In this document: piece by piece, positions 54,111 through 62,534 of the stretch
Layout of the letters: every line of letters starts with the position of its first letter
Numbering within the stretch: position 1 is the first letter of the stretch
DNA from: Streptomyces sp. CNQ-509
Lineage (GTDB): Bacteria; Actinomycetota; Actinomycetes; Streptomycetales; Streptomycetaceae
Reading direction: 5' to 3'
NCBI RefSeq assembly: GCF_001011035.1
Contig: NZ_CP011492.1
Location: 62,001-126,000, forward strand
Length of the DNA: 64,000 bases
Notes under the pieces: generated by a model
Told to the model about the DNA's origin: nothing
The model's database searches: none
The model's input: only the letters and a program-made list of their open reading frames with translations
Translations under genes and position numbers: made by a program

Positions 54111-55543
54111 CCGCCACCCTCCCTCGCCCGCACGACGGCGTCTTCGACGTCGCGGTGATCGGCGGAGGCATCGTCGGCGCGGCCATCGCCCGCGAGCTGT
54201 CCGGATACGACCTCGCCGTCGCCCTGCTCGAGGCCCGCGACGACGTGGGCGACGGCACCAGCAAGGCCAACACCGCGATCCTCCACACCGGCTTCGACGC
54301 CAAGCCCGGCACGCTCGAGTCCGAACTGGTCGCCCGCGGCTACCGGTTGCTCGGCGCGTACGCCGAGGCCACCGGCATCCCCGTGGAACGCACCGGAGCC
54401 ATCCTGGTGGCCTGGACCCGCGAGGAGCTGGACGCCCTGCCCGGGCTGAAGGAGAAGGCCGAGGCCAACGGCTACGAGCACTGCCGGATCGTCGGCCCCG
54501 ACGAGGTCTACCGGGACCTGCCCGACCTCGGCGAGGGCGCGCTGGGCGGTCTGACCGTCCCGGACGAGGCCGTCATCTGCACCTGGACCACCAACCTCGC
54601 GCTGGCCACCGACGCACAGCGGCGCGGCGCCGCCCTCCTGCTCCGGCACGCCGTCACCGGCATCGACCCCGGAGACGAGGCGACCGTCCTGCACACGGCG
54701 GCCGGTGACGTACGGGCCCGCTGGGTCGTCAACGCGGCCGGCCTCGGCGCCGACCACGTCGACCGCCTCCTCGGGCACGACCGCTTCACGGTCACCCCCC
54801 GCCGCGGCGAGCTCTTCGTCTTCGACAAGCTGGCCCGCCCGCTCGCGGACAAGATCATCCTTCCGGTGCCCTCGTCCCGCGGCAAGGGAGTGCTCATCGC
54901 CCCGACCGTCTACGGCAACGTGATGCTCGGCCCCACCGCCGAGGACCTCACCGACCGCACCGCCACGGCCACGTCGGAAGAGGGCTTCGACTTCCTCCTC
55001 ACCAAGGGCGCGCGCCTGATGCCGCGCCTGCTCACCGAAGAGGTCACCGCGAGCTACGCGGGCCTGCGCGCCGCGATCGACCACCCCGACTACCTCATCG
55101 AGACCGACCCGCCACAGCGCTACGTCCTCGTCGGCGGCATCCGCTCCACAGGGCTGACCGCGGGCATGGCCATCGCCGAGCACGTCCGCGGCCTGCTGGC
55201 CGACGCCGGCCTCGCCATGCGGGCGCGCGAGACACTGCCCGAGCCGCCGCGGATGCCCAACATCGGCGAAGCCTCCCCGCGCCCGTACCAGGACGCGGAC
55301 CTCATCGCCCGCGACCCCGCCTACGGCACCCTCACCTGCTTCTGCGAGCGGGTCACCGAGGGCGAGATCCGCGACGCCTGCCACACCGCCGTGCCCGCGC
55401 GGACCCTGGACGGACTGCGCCGCAGGACCCGCGCCATGAACGGCCGCTGCCAGGGCTTCTACTGCGGCGCGGCCGTCGCCGCCCTGTACGAACAGCACCA
55501 TTCCCATGACGGCTGCCACGACCACAGCGGGGACGACCGATGA
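54107..55543 (+). CDS. FAD-dependent glycerol-3-phosphate-dehydrogenase-like oxidoreductase (GlpA-like)
   Basis: 478-aa flavoprotein. The FAD motif VIGGGIVGAAIAREL lies near residue 16, DAO-family features include KANTAILHTGFDAKPGT and AAGLGADHV, and YVLVGGIRSTGLTAGMA contacts FAD near the C-terminus. A C-terminal BFD-like 2Fe-2S domain is seen as TCFCERVTEGEI and GRCQGFYCG, with four cysteines. This is the layout of GlpA, which works with GlpB. ATGA overlap with the kinase gene supports the start. It probably oxidises the phosphorylated product of the kinase. Confidence 0.87.
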   Translation: MTATLPRPHDGVFDVAVIGGGIVGAAIARELSGYDLAVALLEARDDVGDGTSKANTAILHTGFDAKPGTLESELVARGYRLLGAYAEATGIPVERTGAILVAWTREELDALPGLKEKAEANGYEHCRIVGPDEVYRDLPDLGEGALGGLTVPDEAVICTWTTNLALATDAQRRGAALLLRHAVTGIDPGDEATVLHTAAGDVRARWVVNAAGLGADHVDRLLGHDRFTVTPRRGELFVFDKLARPLADKIILPVPSSRGKGVLIAPTVYGNVMLGPTAEDLTDRTATATSEEGFDFLLTKGARLMPRLLTEEVTASYAGLRAAIDHPDYLIETDPPQRYVLVGGIRSTGLTAGMAIAEHVRGLLADAGLAMRARETLPEPPRMPNIGEASPRPYQDADLIARDPAYGTLTCFCERVTEGEIRDACHTAVPARTLDGLRRRTRAMNGRCQGFYCGAAVAALYEQHHSHDGCHDHSGDDR

Positions 55544-56793
55544 CTCACCAGCCGCCCCTCACCACCACCGACGTGCTCGTGATCGGCGCAGGCCCCGCCG
55601 GGCTGACCGCCGCCGCCGATCTGGCCGCGGGCCGGGCCGGCGAGGTCCTGGTCGTCGACCGCGAGCCGGCCGCCGGCGGGATCCCCCGGCACAGCGACCA
55701 CACCGGCTACGGGCTGCGTGACCTTCACCGCGTGCTGTCCGGGCCCGCGTACGCCCGCCGTCTCGTCGACCGGGCCGCCGCGGCCGGGGCCGGGATCCGG
55801 ACGCGTACCACCGTGACCGGCTGGGCCGACGCAGCTACCGTCGAAATCACCAGCCCCGAGGGCCGCTACCGCATCCGCGCACGGGCCATCGTGCTGGCCA
55901 CCGGGGCACGGGAGCGTCCCCGCACCGCACGCCGCATCCCAGGAGACCGCCCCGAAGGGGTTCTCACCACCGGTCAGTTGCAGAATCTCGTCCATCTCCA
56001 CCACCGCCCCGTCGGCAGACGCGCCGTGATCGTCGGCGGCGAACCCGTGAGCTGGTCCGCGGCCCTCACCCTCCGCGAAGCCGGCTGCACCCCCGCCCTG
56101 ATGGTCAGCGAGCACCCGAAGGCGGAGTCCTACGCCGCGTTCAACGCCGCCGGGCGGACGGTGCTGCGCGTGCCCGTGGCCACCCGTACGCGCGTCACCC
56201 GCGTCATCGGAAAGAACCGCTGCGAGGCCGTGGAGATCGAGCACCTCGACACGGGCCGCCGCCGCACGGTCGCCTGCGACACCGTGGTCTTCACCGGCGA
56301 CTGGATCCCGGACCACGAACTGGCCCGCGCAGCCGGCCTCACCCTCGATCCCGGCACGCTCGGACCGCTCACGGACACCGCACTGCGCACCAGCAGCCCC
56401 GGGGTCTTCGCGGCCGGCAACCTCCTGCATCCGGTGGACACCGCGGACATCGCCGCCCTCGACGGCCGCCATGTCGCCGCGCAGGTCCGCCGCCATCTGG
56501 ACGGCGAATGCCGGTCCGCCGAGGGCGTACGCCTGATCGCGGACGCCCCGTTCCGCTGGATCGCCCCGCAAGTCCTGCGGCCCGGCGACCCGGCACCGCC
56601 CTCCGGCCGGCTGCTGCTGTGGACGGACACCTTCGTCCGCTTTCCCCGAATCACCGTCCGGCAGGACTCCGGGACCGTCACCACCCGCCGGCTCCCCTGG
56701 CCGGCCGCCCCCGGCCGCGCCTTCCGGATACCGTCGGCCCTGCTGGACGGCGTCTCGCCCGCGGGCGGCCCGGTGCACATCGGGGTGCGGTAA
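55540..56793 (+). CDS. NAD(P)/FAD-dependent oxidoreductase, GlpB-like partner
   Basis: 417-aa flavoprotein with VLVIGAGPAGLTAAADLA at the N-terminus, LATGARERPRTARRIPG and a second nucleotide motif VIVGGEPVSWSAALTL. It closes with FAAGNLLHPVDTADIAALDG. Such proteins accompany GlpA-type dehydrogenases or form hydrogen-cyanide-synthase-like pairs. It begins by ATGA overlap with the GlpA-like gene and ends the operon. A GCCCGG/CCGGGC hairpin (56814-56832) follows and may terminate it. Confidence 0.85.
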   Translation: MTHQPPLTTTDVLVIGAGPAGLTAAADLAAGRAGEVLVVDREPAAGGIPRHSDHTGYGLRDLHRVLSGPAYARRLVDRAAAAGAGIRTRTTVTGWADAATVEITSPEGRYRIRARAIVLATGARERPRTARRIPGDRPEGVLTTGQLQNLVHLHHRPVGRRAVIVGGEPVSWSAALTLREAGCTPALMVSEHPKAESYAAFNAAGRTVLRVPVATRTRVTRVIGKNRCEAVEIEHLDTGRRRTVACDTVVFTGDWIPDHELARAAGLTLDPGTLGPLTDTALRTSSPGVFAAGNLLHPVDTADIAALDGRHVAAQVRRHLDGECRSAEGVRLIADAPFRWIAPQVLRPGDPAPPSGRLLLWTDTFVRFPRITVRQDSGTVTTRRLPWPAAPGRAFRIPSALLDGVSPAGGPVHIGVR

Positions 56794-56855
56794 CCGCCCG
56801 GCGGCGGCAGTCGGCCCGGTTCGCGGCCGGGCGTGGCAGGGTACACGTCGCCCCG

Positions 56856-56978
56856 GGGCCGATGGACACCCCTTCTTCTTCTACCCGGCCGAGGACGCCG
56901 ACTCGATCCCCTACCACAAGTCCTCGGCGATGAACGGCGAGCTCACGAGGATCGAGGACATCGTCCTGGTCTCGTGCT
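56856..56978 (+). pseudogene. Short coding remnant of unknown origin
   Basis: One plus-strand frame here has nearly perfect G/C third positions and reads HPFFFYPAEDADSIPYHKSS and then MNGELTRIEDIVLVSC, unlike random sequence. It has no start codon with a binding site and runs into the 3' end of the phospholipase gene on the other strand. It looks like an interior piece of a lost gene; I do not recognise the family. Confidence 0.3.
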
Positions 56979-57476
56979 CTAGAAGAGCGAGCTGTCGCCG
57001 CCCAGTCGGACCGCCTCGTAGTACGCCTCGGCCGCGTTGAGGCAGGTGAGGCGGGAGAGACGGGAGCCGTCCCGGTCGTCGCAGATGCGGCGCGTCTCGG
57101 TGCGGAAGCGGCCGTCGATCCAGTTCTCGGTTTCGCGGGTGGGGCTCAGCTTCCGCTCGTGCTTGCCGCCGTAGTTGCGGTAACCGAAGTCGTGGAGCGC
57201 ACACGCGGGACGGAACACCTCGCGGTACGGGGCGTAGCCGGTGGGGACGGAGCAGCCGTCGGCCGTCCAGTTGAGGGGGGCGTGCGGGGTTTCGGCGAAT
57301 TCCCCGTAGGTGAGGTTCATGAGGGCGTCGGCCTGCTCGCACGGCGTCGGCGCTGCTGCGGGAGCGGAATCGGTGCCGGCGGCGGCCCGGGCTGTGGTGG
57401 CGCCGAGGGAGGCCGCTGTCAGGAGGGCCAGGGTGGCGGCTGCTGTCGACAGATTCGCGCGCAGGATACGGCTGAT
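56979..57476 (-). CDS. Secreted prokaryotic phospholipase A2, atypical start
   Basis: Small secreted lipase hydrolysing the sn-2 ester of phospholipids. The core shows the PLA2 active site ACALHDFGYRNYG (His-Asp) with paired cysteines and the C-terminal AEAYYEAVRL, as in the Streptomyces violaceoruber enzyme. Upstream in frame is a clear signal peptide (ISRILRANLSTAAATLAL, then LTAASLGATTARA). No ATG, GTG or TTG precedes it before a stop; the best candidate is ATC at 57476, four bases after AGGAAC. A start at the internal ATG (57320) would remove the signal peptide. Either a rare ATC start or a mutated ATG must be invoked. Confidence 0.7.
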   Translation of the reverse strand: MSRILRANLSTAAATLALLTAASLGATTARAAAGTDSAPAAAPTPCEQADALMNLTYGEFAETPHAPLNWTADGCSVPTGYAPYREVFRPACALHDFGYRNYGGKHERKLSPTRETENWIDGRFRTETRRICDDRDGSRLSRLTCLNAAEAYYEAVRLGGDSSLF

Positions 57477-57578
57477 CTTGTTCCTGCCGGAGGCTGCGCA
57501 TCGCTCACACGATTACGCAGGCCCGGGCACGAATCCGCCCATGAGGGCCTACCGGACCGCCCGTTCGGCCGAAGCGGG

Positions 57579-57623
57579 GCCTGCCCGGGGCGGAGGGCTT
57601 GTTCGCCCCCGCGCCGGGCAGGC
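57579..57623 (-). terminator. Terminator of the small lipoprotein gene
   Basis: Perfect 10-bp arms (GCCTGCCCGG and complement) enclose a further GGGC/GCCC pairing with a TTGTTC loop, 12 bases past the lipoprotein stop. It separates this gene from the phospholipase gene. Confidence 0.7.
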
Positions 57624-57634
57624 GCCGGTTTCGG

Positions 57635-57913
57635 TCAGGGAGCGTCGAGGGACTCCTCGATGCCCTTCATCTCCTCGTCCGTGACTTCCTGGACCAGACG
57701 CTGGCCGGTCTTGTCATCGATACCCTCGCAGGCCTCAGGCTTCTCTTCGCCGGCGCCCTCCTTGCCCGCCGCGGCGTCCTTGAGCTGCTGGGTGATGGCC
57801 TCCTTGCAGGCTGCCTCATCCCCCTCGCTGTCGCTACCACAACCGGCCACGGCGAAGGTCAGAGCCGCCGCGGCCGCAGCGAGAGCGGATACACGGGCAG
57901 TGCGCTTGTGCAT
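57635..57913 (-). CDS. Small secreted lipoprotein of unknown function
   Basis: 92-aa protein with a lipobox VAGC (Cys about residue 25) after an Ala-rich signal region. The mature part is acidic and Lys/Glu-rich (DEAACKEAITQQLKDAAAGK) with two further cysteines that could pair. It resembles other small Streptomyces lipoproteins with no known role. ATG follows AGGGG. Confidence 0.72.
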   Translation of the reverse strand: MHKRTARVSALAAAAAALTFAVAGCGSDSEGDEAACKEAITQQLKDAAAGKEGAGEEKPEACEGIDDKTGQRLVQEVTDEEMKGIEESLDAP

Positions 57914-58150
57914 GATTCCCCTAGCAAATACGTGTTCGGACCGGTGAATCCTGTCCGACCGCGGCGGCCCGTGTCTTCCGGTGTGACTGTTTGGTGACCT
58001 GACCGGGACACGATCACAAGGATTCGGATCGTCAGGTTCGAGAAGCCGGCTGTTCTACGCGTGTCACTCGAACGGCCCGGCCCGGCAAGTCCGGCATACG
58101 TGCCTGTCAGAGGCTGGTATCACGGCATTTACCCCCGTGGGAGGACCTGT

Positions 58151-59968
58151 ATGGCCACGCCCGATCCCATCGACCGCGGCGACTTCGAGGCCGCCGACCG
58201 CGGCTTCCTCGCCGGCCCCGCCGAGCGGCAGGTCACGGCCGCGGACGGGCGGGTGGTAGGGGACTTCGACGATACGGCCTTCCTCAGTTCCCTTCCCGAT
58301 GGCAACCATCCCGACACCGTCGACCCCAGCCTGTGGCGGCAGGCGAAGCTGTGTGCGCGTGCCGGGCTGTACGAGGTGACCGAGGGCGTGCTGCAGGTGC
58401 GTGGGTACGACCTGTCGAACATGACCCTGATCGAGGGCGACCAAGGGGTCGTCGTCGTGGATCCGCTGATCTCGCGGGAGACCGCCGCCGCCGCGCTGGC
58501 CCTCTACCGCGCGCAGCGTGGCGACCGGCCCGTCACCGGCGTGGTCATCACGCACTCGCACCTCGACCACTTCGGCGGCATCCTCGGGGTCCTCGACCAG
58601 GACGCGGACGTGCCGGTCGTCGCCCCGGCCGGGTATCTGGAGCACGCCGTGGCGGAGAACGTCTACGCCGGCACCGCGATGCTGCGCCGCGGCTTCTACT
58701 ACGGCGGCATGAACCTGGAGCGCGGCCCCACCGGGCTGGTCGGCACGGGGCTGGGCTTCACCGCCTCCACCGGTACGCCCGCGCTGCTGCCCGCCACGAC
58801 GGACATCACCCACACCGGGCAGACCGAGACCGTCGACGGGGTGCGGTTCGTCTTCCAGATGACGCCGGGCACCGGGGCGCCGTCGGAGATGAACTTCCTG
58901 CTGCCCGACCACCGCGCGCTGTGCATGGCCGAGAACGCCACCCACAACCTGCACAACATCCTGACCCTGCGCGGCGCCGTGGTCCGCGACGCCCGGGTGT
59001 GGGCCCGTTATCTGGACGAGGCGCTACGGCTCTTCGCCGCCGGCGCCGACGTGCTGTTCGCCTCCCACCACTGGCCGACCTGGGGGCAGCAGGCGATGCG
59101 CGACTTCCTGACCGAGCAGCGGGACCTGTACGCGTATCTCCACGACCAGACCCTGCGGCTGGCCAACCAGGGCTGCACCGGCACCGAGATCGCCGAGATC
59201 ATCGAGATGCCGCCGTCGCTCGCCGCCGCCTGGCACACGCACGGCTATCACGGCACCGTCAGCCACAACGTCAAGGCCATCTACCAGCGCTATCTCGGCT
59301 GGTACGACGGCCATCCCGCCTCGTTGTGGGAGCACCCGCCGGCCGAGACCGCGAAGCGCTACGCCGAGTGCATGGGCGGCGTCGACGCCCTGGTGGCCAA
59401 GGCGAGCGCGTACGCCGAGGACGGCGATCTGCGCTTCGCCGCGCAGCTCCTCAAGCACGCGGTGTTCGCCGACCCCGACCACACCGGCGCCAGGAATACG
59501 CTCGCCGGCGTCTTCGAACGGCTCGGCCACGGCGCCGAGTGCGCGACCTGGCGCAACTGCTATCTCGTCGGCGCCCGGGAGCTCCGCGAAGGCGTCGGCC
59601 GGACCGATATCGCCGCGAGCAGCCTGATGGCCGCGCTCAGCGTGGAGCAGCTCCTCGACTCCGTCGCCATCGTCGTCGACGGCCCCCGGGCGTGGGACCT
59701 CCACCTCACCCTGGACTGGCACGTCACCGACCTCGGCGAGCACCACCGCGCCACGCTCTCGCACGGCGCCTTCACCCACCACCGCCTCGACGGCCATGCC
59801 GCGGAGCCGGCGGACGTGTCGCTGACGCTGACCAAGGCCCAGTTGCCCGCGCTGCTGGCGGGTGGGGATCCGGAGGACATCGAGCACACGGGCGACCTGG
59901 GCGTGCTGCGCACCCTGCTGTCCGTCCTCGATGAGCCCGACCCGGACTTCGCCGTCGTCACCCCCTGA
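58151..59968 (+). CDS. SdsA1-type alkylsulfatase (metallo-beta-lactamase fold)
   Basis: 605-aa hydrolase of the SdsA1/YjcS group, which frees alcohols and sulfate from alkyl sulfates such as SDS. The zinc site is HSHLDHFGG near residue 135, with AENATHNLHN and SHHWPTWG supplying the other ligands. YQRYLGWYDGHPASLWEHPP is a family signature. The dimerisation domain and a C-terminal SCP2-like lipid-binding domain (about 490-600) are present. No convincing signal peptide, so probably cytoplasmic. ATG at 58151 follows GGGAGG by six bases. Confidence 0.92.
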   Translation: MATPDPIDRGDFEAADRGFLAGPAERQVTAADGRVVGDFDDTAFLSSLPDGNHPDTVDPSLWRQAKLCARAGLYEVTEGVLQVRGYDLSNMTLIEGDQGVVVVDPLISRETAAAALALYRAQRGDRPVTGVVITHSHLDHFGGILGVLDQDADVPVVAPAGYLEHAVAENVYAGTAMLRRGFYYGGMNLERGPTGLVGTGLGFTASTGTPALLPATTDITHTGQTETVDGVRFVFQMTPGTGAPSEMNFLLPDHRALCMAENATHNLHNILTLRGAVVRDARVWARYLDEALRLFAAGADVLFASHHWPTWGQQAMRDFLTEQRDLYAYLHDQTLRLANQGCTGTEIAEIIEMPPSLAAAWHTHGYHGTVSHNVKAIYQRYLGWYDGHPASLWEHPPAETAKRYAECMGGVDALVAKASAYAEDGDLRFAAQLLKHAVFADPDHTGARNTLAGVFERLGHGAECATWRNCYLVGARELREGVGRTDIAASSLMAALSVEQLLDSVAIVVDGPRAWDLHLTLDWHVTDLGEHHRATLSHGAFTHHRLDGHAAEPADVSLTLTKAQLPALLAGGDPEDIEHTGDLGVLRTLLSVLDEPDPDFAVVTP

Positions 59969-59980
59969 GGTCGTGCGGGA

Positions 59981-60292
59981 TCAGCCCGCGGGCGGCGGGC
60001 CCCAGCCGCCGTGCGGCTGCTGCGGGGGCGGCGGGGCGCCGTAGGGCTGCTGTGCCGGGTACGCCGGGGGCTGCTGCGCGGCGTGCCGGGTCGAACCGCC
60101 GGGGCCGCGGTCCAGTACACCGCAGGCCACCGCGCCGATCATGAGGCCGATGCCCAGGTACGAGCTGGACTCGCGGATCTGCTGGAACTCGATGCTCTCC
60201 ACGTCAGAGCGCTCCGCGATCATCGGCATCGCGAATCCCTGCACGAGGAAGTACAGGCCACAGACGAACAGCAGCCATCCGAAGATTTTCAT
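59981..60292 (-). CDS. Small membrane protein with Pro/Gln-rich tail
   Basis: 103-aa protein with two hydrophobic helices (IFGWLLFVCGLYFLVQGFAM; YLGIGLMIGAVACGVL) and a C-terminal tail of about 40 residues rich in Pro, Gln and Tyr. The tail probably lies in the cytoplasm. Family not recognised; similar tails occur in Streptomyces membrane proteins. Convergent with the alkylsulfatase gene 12 bases away. Confidence 0.68.
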   Translation of the reverse strand: MKIFGWLLFVCGLYFLVQGFAMPMIAERSDVESIEFQQIRESSSYLGIGLMIGAVACGVLDRGPGGSTRHAAQQPPAYPAQQPYGAPPPPQQPHGGWGPPPAG

Positions 60293-60369
60293 ACGCGGCA
60301 CCCTACGTCGGGCACGTGCGAAACCAGGCCGGATTCCGCTTCCCGAAGTCCACGCGGCCACACGGGCGT

Positions 60370-60645
60370 TCAGGCTATGTCGCCCGCCCAGACCCAGCGC
60401 CCCGGAGAGCCGGGCGCGGGGGCGTACGTGGCGCGGCCGCCGGCGCCGAAGCGGCCCAGCTCGGTGGGCAGGGCCGCGCCCGCGGCGGTCTCCGCCGCGG
60501 TCCACCCTGTGATGTCGAGCAGCAGCCCGTCCAGAGGGCCGCCGACCAGCTCCGCGTAGTCCCTGCCCGGCCGCGGCCCCGGGTGCGGATCGTCGTGTTC
60601 CGTGCCGTACACCCGGCCGCGCAGCAGCTCCTCGTCCCTGTCCAT
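60370..60645 (-). CDS. Conserved small hypothetical protein
   Basis: 91-aa soluble protein with RDYAELVGGPLDGLLLDITGW in the middle and GGRATYAPAPGSPGRWVW near the end. Similar short proteins with a GGPLDG motif are scattered in actinomycetes without known function. The codon pattern is coding and ATG at 60645 is the only good start. Confidence 0.6.
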   Translation of the reverse strand: MDRDEELLRGRVYGTEHDDPHPGPRPGRDYAELVGGPLDGLLLDITGWTAAETAAGAALPTELGRFGAGGRATYAPAPGSPGRWVWAGDIA

Positions 60646-60736
60646 GACCCCAGCCTCTCAGCCGCCACTGACAGTCCGCCCCGGCCGGGCCACCCGGGGC
60701 CGCGCGGTGCCGGGGAGCGGCCCGTATGCTGCTCGC

Positions 60737-61123
60737 ATGGCATGCCGCATCACCGAACTGGTCATCGACACCGCCGCCCCCGAGCGGCTCGCCGCGTTCT
60801 GGAGCGACGTCCTCGGTTACGTCGAGCTCGGCAGGGAGGACGACGGCACCATCGAGATCGGGCCGCCCGACGCCGGCTTCGGCGGCCTCCAGCCCACGCT
60901 CGTGCTGAGCGCGAGCAGCGAGCCGCGCAAGGGGAAGCTGCCCCTGCACATCGACGTCAACGCCACCGACCGCGACCAGGATGCGGAGCTGGAGCGGCTG
61001 CTGGCGCTCGGGGCCAGGCACGTCGACATCGGTCAGACGGGCGAGGAGAGCTGGTACCCGCTCGCCGACCCCGAGGGCAACGAGTTCTGCCTGCTGCGCT
61101 CCCGGGTGCGGCCCGTGGGCTGA
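60737..61123 (+). CDS. VOC-family (glyoxalase-fold) protein
   Basis: 128-aa protein with a beta-alpha-beta-beta-beta pattern. ITELVIDTAAPERLAAFWSD opens it and WYPLADPEGNEFCLLR closes it, as in the VOC family of metalloenzymes and resistance proteins. The final DPEGNEFCLL holds the usual metal-ligand glutamate. It is intact, unlike the VOC fragment at 17132. Confidence 0.87.
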   Translation: MACRITELVIDTAAPERLAAFWSDVLGYVELGREDDGTIEIGPPDAGFGGLQPTLVLSASSEPRKGKLPLHIDVNATDRDQDAELERLLALGARHVDIGQTGEESWYPLADPEGNEFCLLRSRVRPVG

Positions 61124-61146
61124 CGCCCTCCGTGCCGCTTCTGCCG

Positions 61147-61530
61147 TCAGGCGTCGAAGCGGCTGCGCGCGTCCTCGATGTGGCCCAGGTACTGCTGGGT
61201 CCAGCCGCACATGGCGTCGACCGTGGCCCGCAGGGCACGGCCCGGCTCGGTGAGGGTGTACTCGACCCGCGGCGGGACCGTGGGGTAGACCTTCCGGTCG
61301 ACCAGGCCGTCCCGTTCCAGCGTGCGCAGGTTCTGGGTGAGCATCTTGTGGCTGACGCCGTCGACCTCGTTGCGCAGCTCGCCGAAGCGCAGGGTGCGCT
61401 CGCCGAGCGCCTCGATGATCAGCAGCGCCCACTTGTTGGCCACGTCGGAGAAGATCTCCCGGGCCAGGGAGTCCGCGCGCCTGAGGTCCGCGTCCCCGGG
61501 CAGGCCCCCGCTTTCGTGCTTGGTCACCAT
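61147..61530 (-). CDS. HxlR-family transcriptional regulator
   Basis: 127-aa winged-helix regulator with the HxlR signatures KWALLIIEALGERTLRFGEL, VSHKMLTQNLRTLERDGLV and VEYTLTEPGR. It has only one cysteine outside the helix region, so redox sensing is not obvious. It is divergent from a RidA gene 100 bases away, which it very likely controls, and the intergenic inverted repeat of GTTAC is its probable site. Confidence 0.9.
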   Translation of the reverse strand: MVTKHESGGLPGDADLRRADSLAREIFSDVANKWALLIIEALGERTLRFGELRNEVDGVSHKMLTQNLRTLERDGLVDRKVYPTVPPRVEYTLTEPGRALRATVDAMCGWTQQYLGHIEDARSRFDA

Positions 61531-61541
61531 CTGGTTCCTCA

Positions 61542-61600
61542 GTTACCGAAAAGTGCGTTCTTCCAGGTCAACGCTCACTCTCTTACAGTTTCCGAGTAAC
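61542..61600. promoter_or_regulatory. Probable HxlR operator half-sites
   Basis: GTTACCGAAA (61542-61551) faces TTTCCGAGTAAC (61589-61600) across about 37 bases in the HxlR/RidA divergent region. Inverted GTTAC-type sites are usual for HxlR regulators. Confidence 0.5.
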
Positions 61601-61630
61601 CACAAGAGAGCACAGGGAAGGACCCTCACC

Positions 61631-62032
61631 ATGGCCACCACCGACGCCTTCCACCACGGCGTGGCAGCCGAGAACGACTTCGGCTACGCCCAGGCGATCA
61701 GGTCCGGCGAGCTGATCCACGTCTCCGGGCAGGTCGCCTTCGACGAGGCGGGCGAGTTCGCGCACGCGGACGACTGCGCCGCGCAGCTCACGCTGACGTA
61801 CGCCAACCTCGACAAAGTCCTGGAGCACTACGGCGCCACCCGCAACCAGATCGTCTCGCAGACCGTGTACGGCGTGCGCCTCCAGCAGAACGCCGAGGCG
61901 ATCTCGGCCGGCAACCTGGCCTACTTCGGCGCCCACCGCCCCGCCAGCACCGTCGTCGGCGTGACCGAGCTGGCCTTCCCCGGCCAGCTCGTCGAGATCG
62001 CCGTCGTCGTGTACACCCGGCTGCCCGCCTGA
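61631..62032 (+). CDS. RidA-family (YjgF/UK114) protein
   Basis: 133-aa small trimeric-type protein. Matches include ELIHVSGQVAFDEAGEF, QLTLTYANLDKVLEHYGA and TVVGVTELAFPGQLVEIAVV, with the region that in RidA deaminates reactive enamine/imine intermediates. The typical catalytic arginine near position 105 is not clearly present (ASTVVGV replaces RSTV-type), so it may be a Rid7-type paralogue rather than a deaminase. Divergent from the HxlR gene. Confidence 0.86.
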   Translation: MATTDAFHHGVAAENDFGYAQAIRSGELIHVSGQVAFDEAGEFAHADDCAAQLTLTYANLDKVLEHYGATRNQIVSQTVYGVRLQQNAEAISAGNLAYFGAHRPASTVVGVTELAFPGQLVEIAVVVYTRLPA

Positions 62033-62042
62033 GCGACCCGTC

Positions 62043-62519
62043 TCACATCCGTTCCGCGCCTGCCCTGATGGCCTCGCGGATACGGACGTAGGTGCCGCAG
62101 CGGCAGATGTTGCGCAGGCCGTCGAGGTCGTCGTCGGTGATCTCGCGGCCCTCGGCTGCCACGCGGCGCACCAGGGCGACGGCGGCCATGATCTGGCCGG
62201 GCTGGCAGTAGCCGCACTGGACGACGTCGTGGTCGAGCCACGCCTGCTGCATGGGGTGCAGCTCGTCGTCGAAGGTGTCCGCGAGGCCCTCGATGGTGGT
62301 GACCTCGTCGGCCGGGCGGAGTTCGCCGACGGGGATCGCGCAGGGGTTGACCGCCTTGCCGTTGAGGTGGCTGGTGCACGCCTTGCAGACGTTGATGCCG
62401 CAGCCGTACTTCGGCCCGGTGATGCCGAGGATGTCGCGCAGCACCCACAGCAGACGCTCGTCGTCGGCAGCGTCGACGGTGACCTGCTCGCCGTTGACGC
62501 GGAAGGTGTGCTCGGGCAC
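62043..62519 (-). CDS. 2Fe-2S subunit of a xanthine-dehydrogenase-family hydroxylase
   Basis: 158-aa CoxS/IorA-type protein with the plant-type cluster (KYGCGINVCKACT) and the second cluster HDVVQCGYCQPGQIM and RNICRCGTYVR. It is the electron-transfer partner of the large subunit encoded just upstream (15-base gap). GTG start. Typical of isoquinoline 1-oxidoreductase-like or aldehyde-oxidising enzymes without a FAD subunit. Confidence 0.92.
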   Translation of the reverse strand: MPEHTFRVNGEQVTVDAADDERLLWVLRDILGITGPKYGCGINVCKACTSHLNGKAVNPCAIPVGELRPADEVTTIEGLADTFDDELHPMQQAWLDHDVVQCGYCQPGQIMAAVALVRRVAAEGREITDDDLDGLRNICRCGTYVRIREAIRAGAERM

Positions 62520-62534
62520 GGGGGTCTCCTTGCC

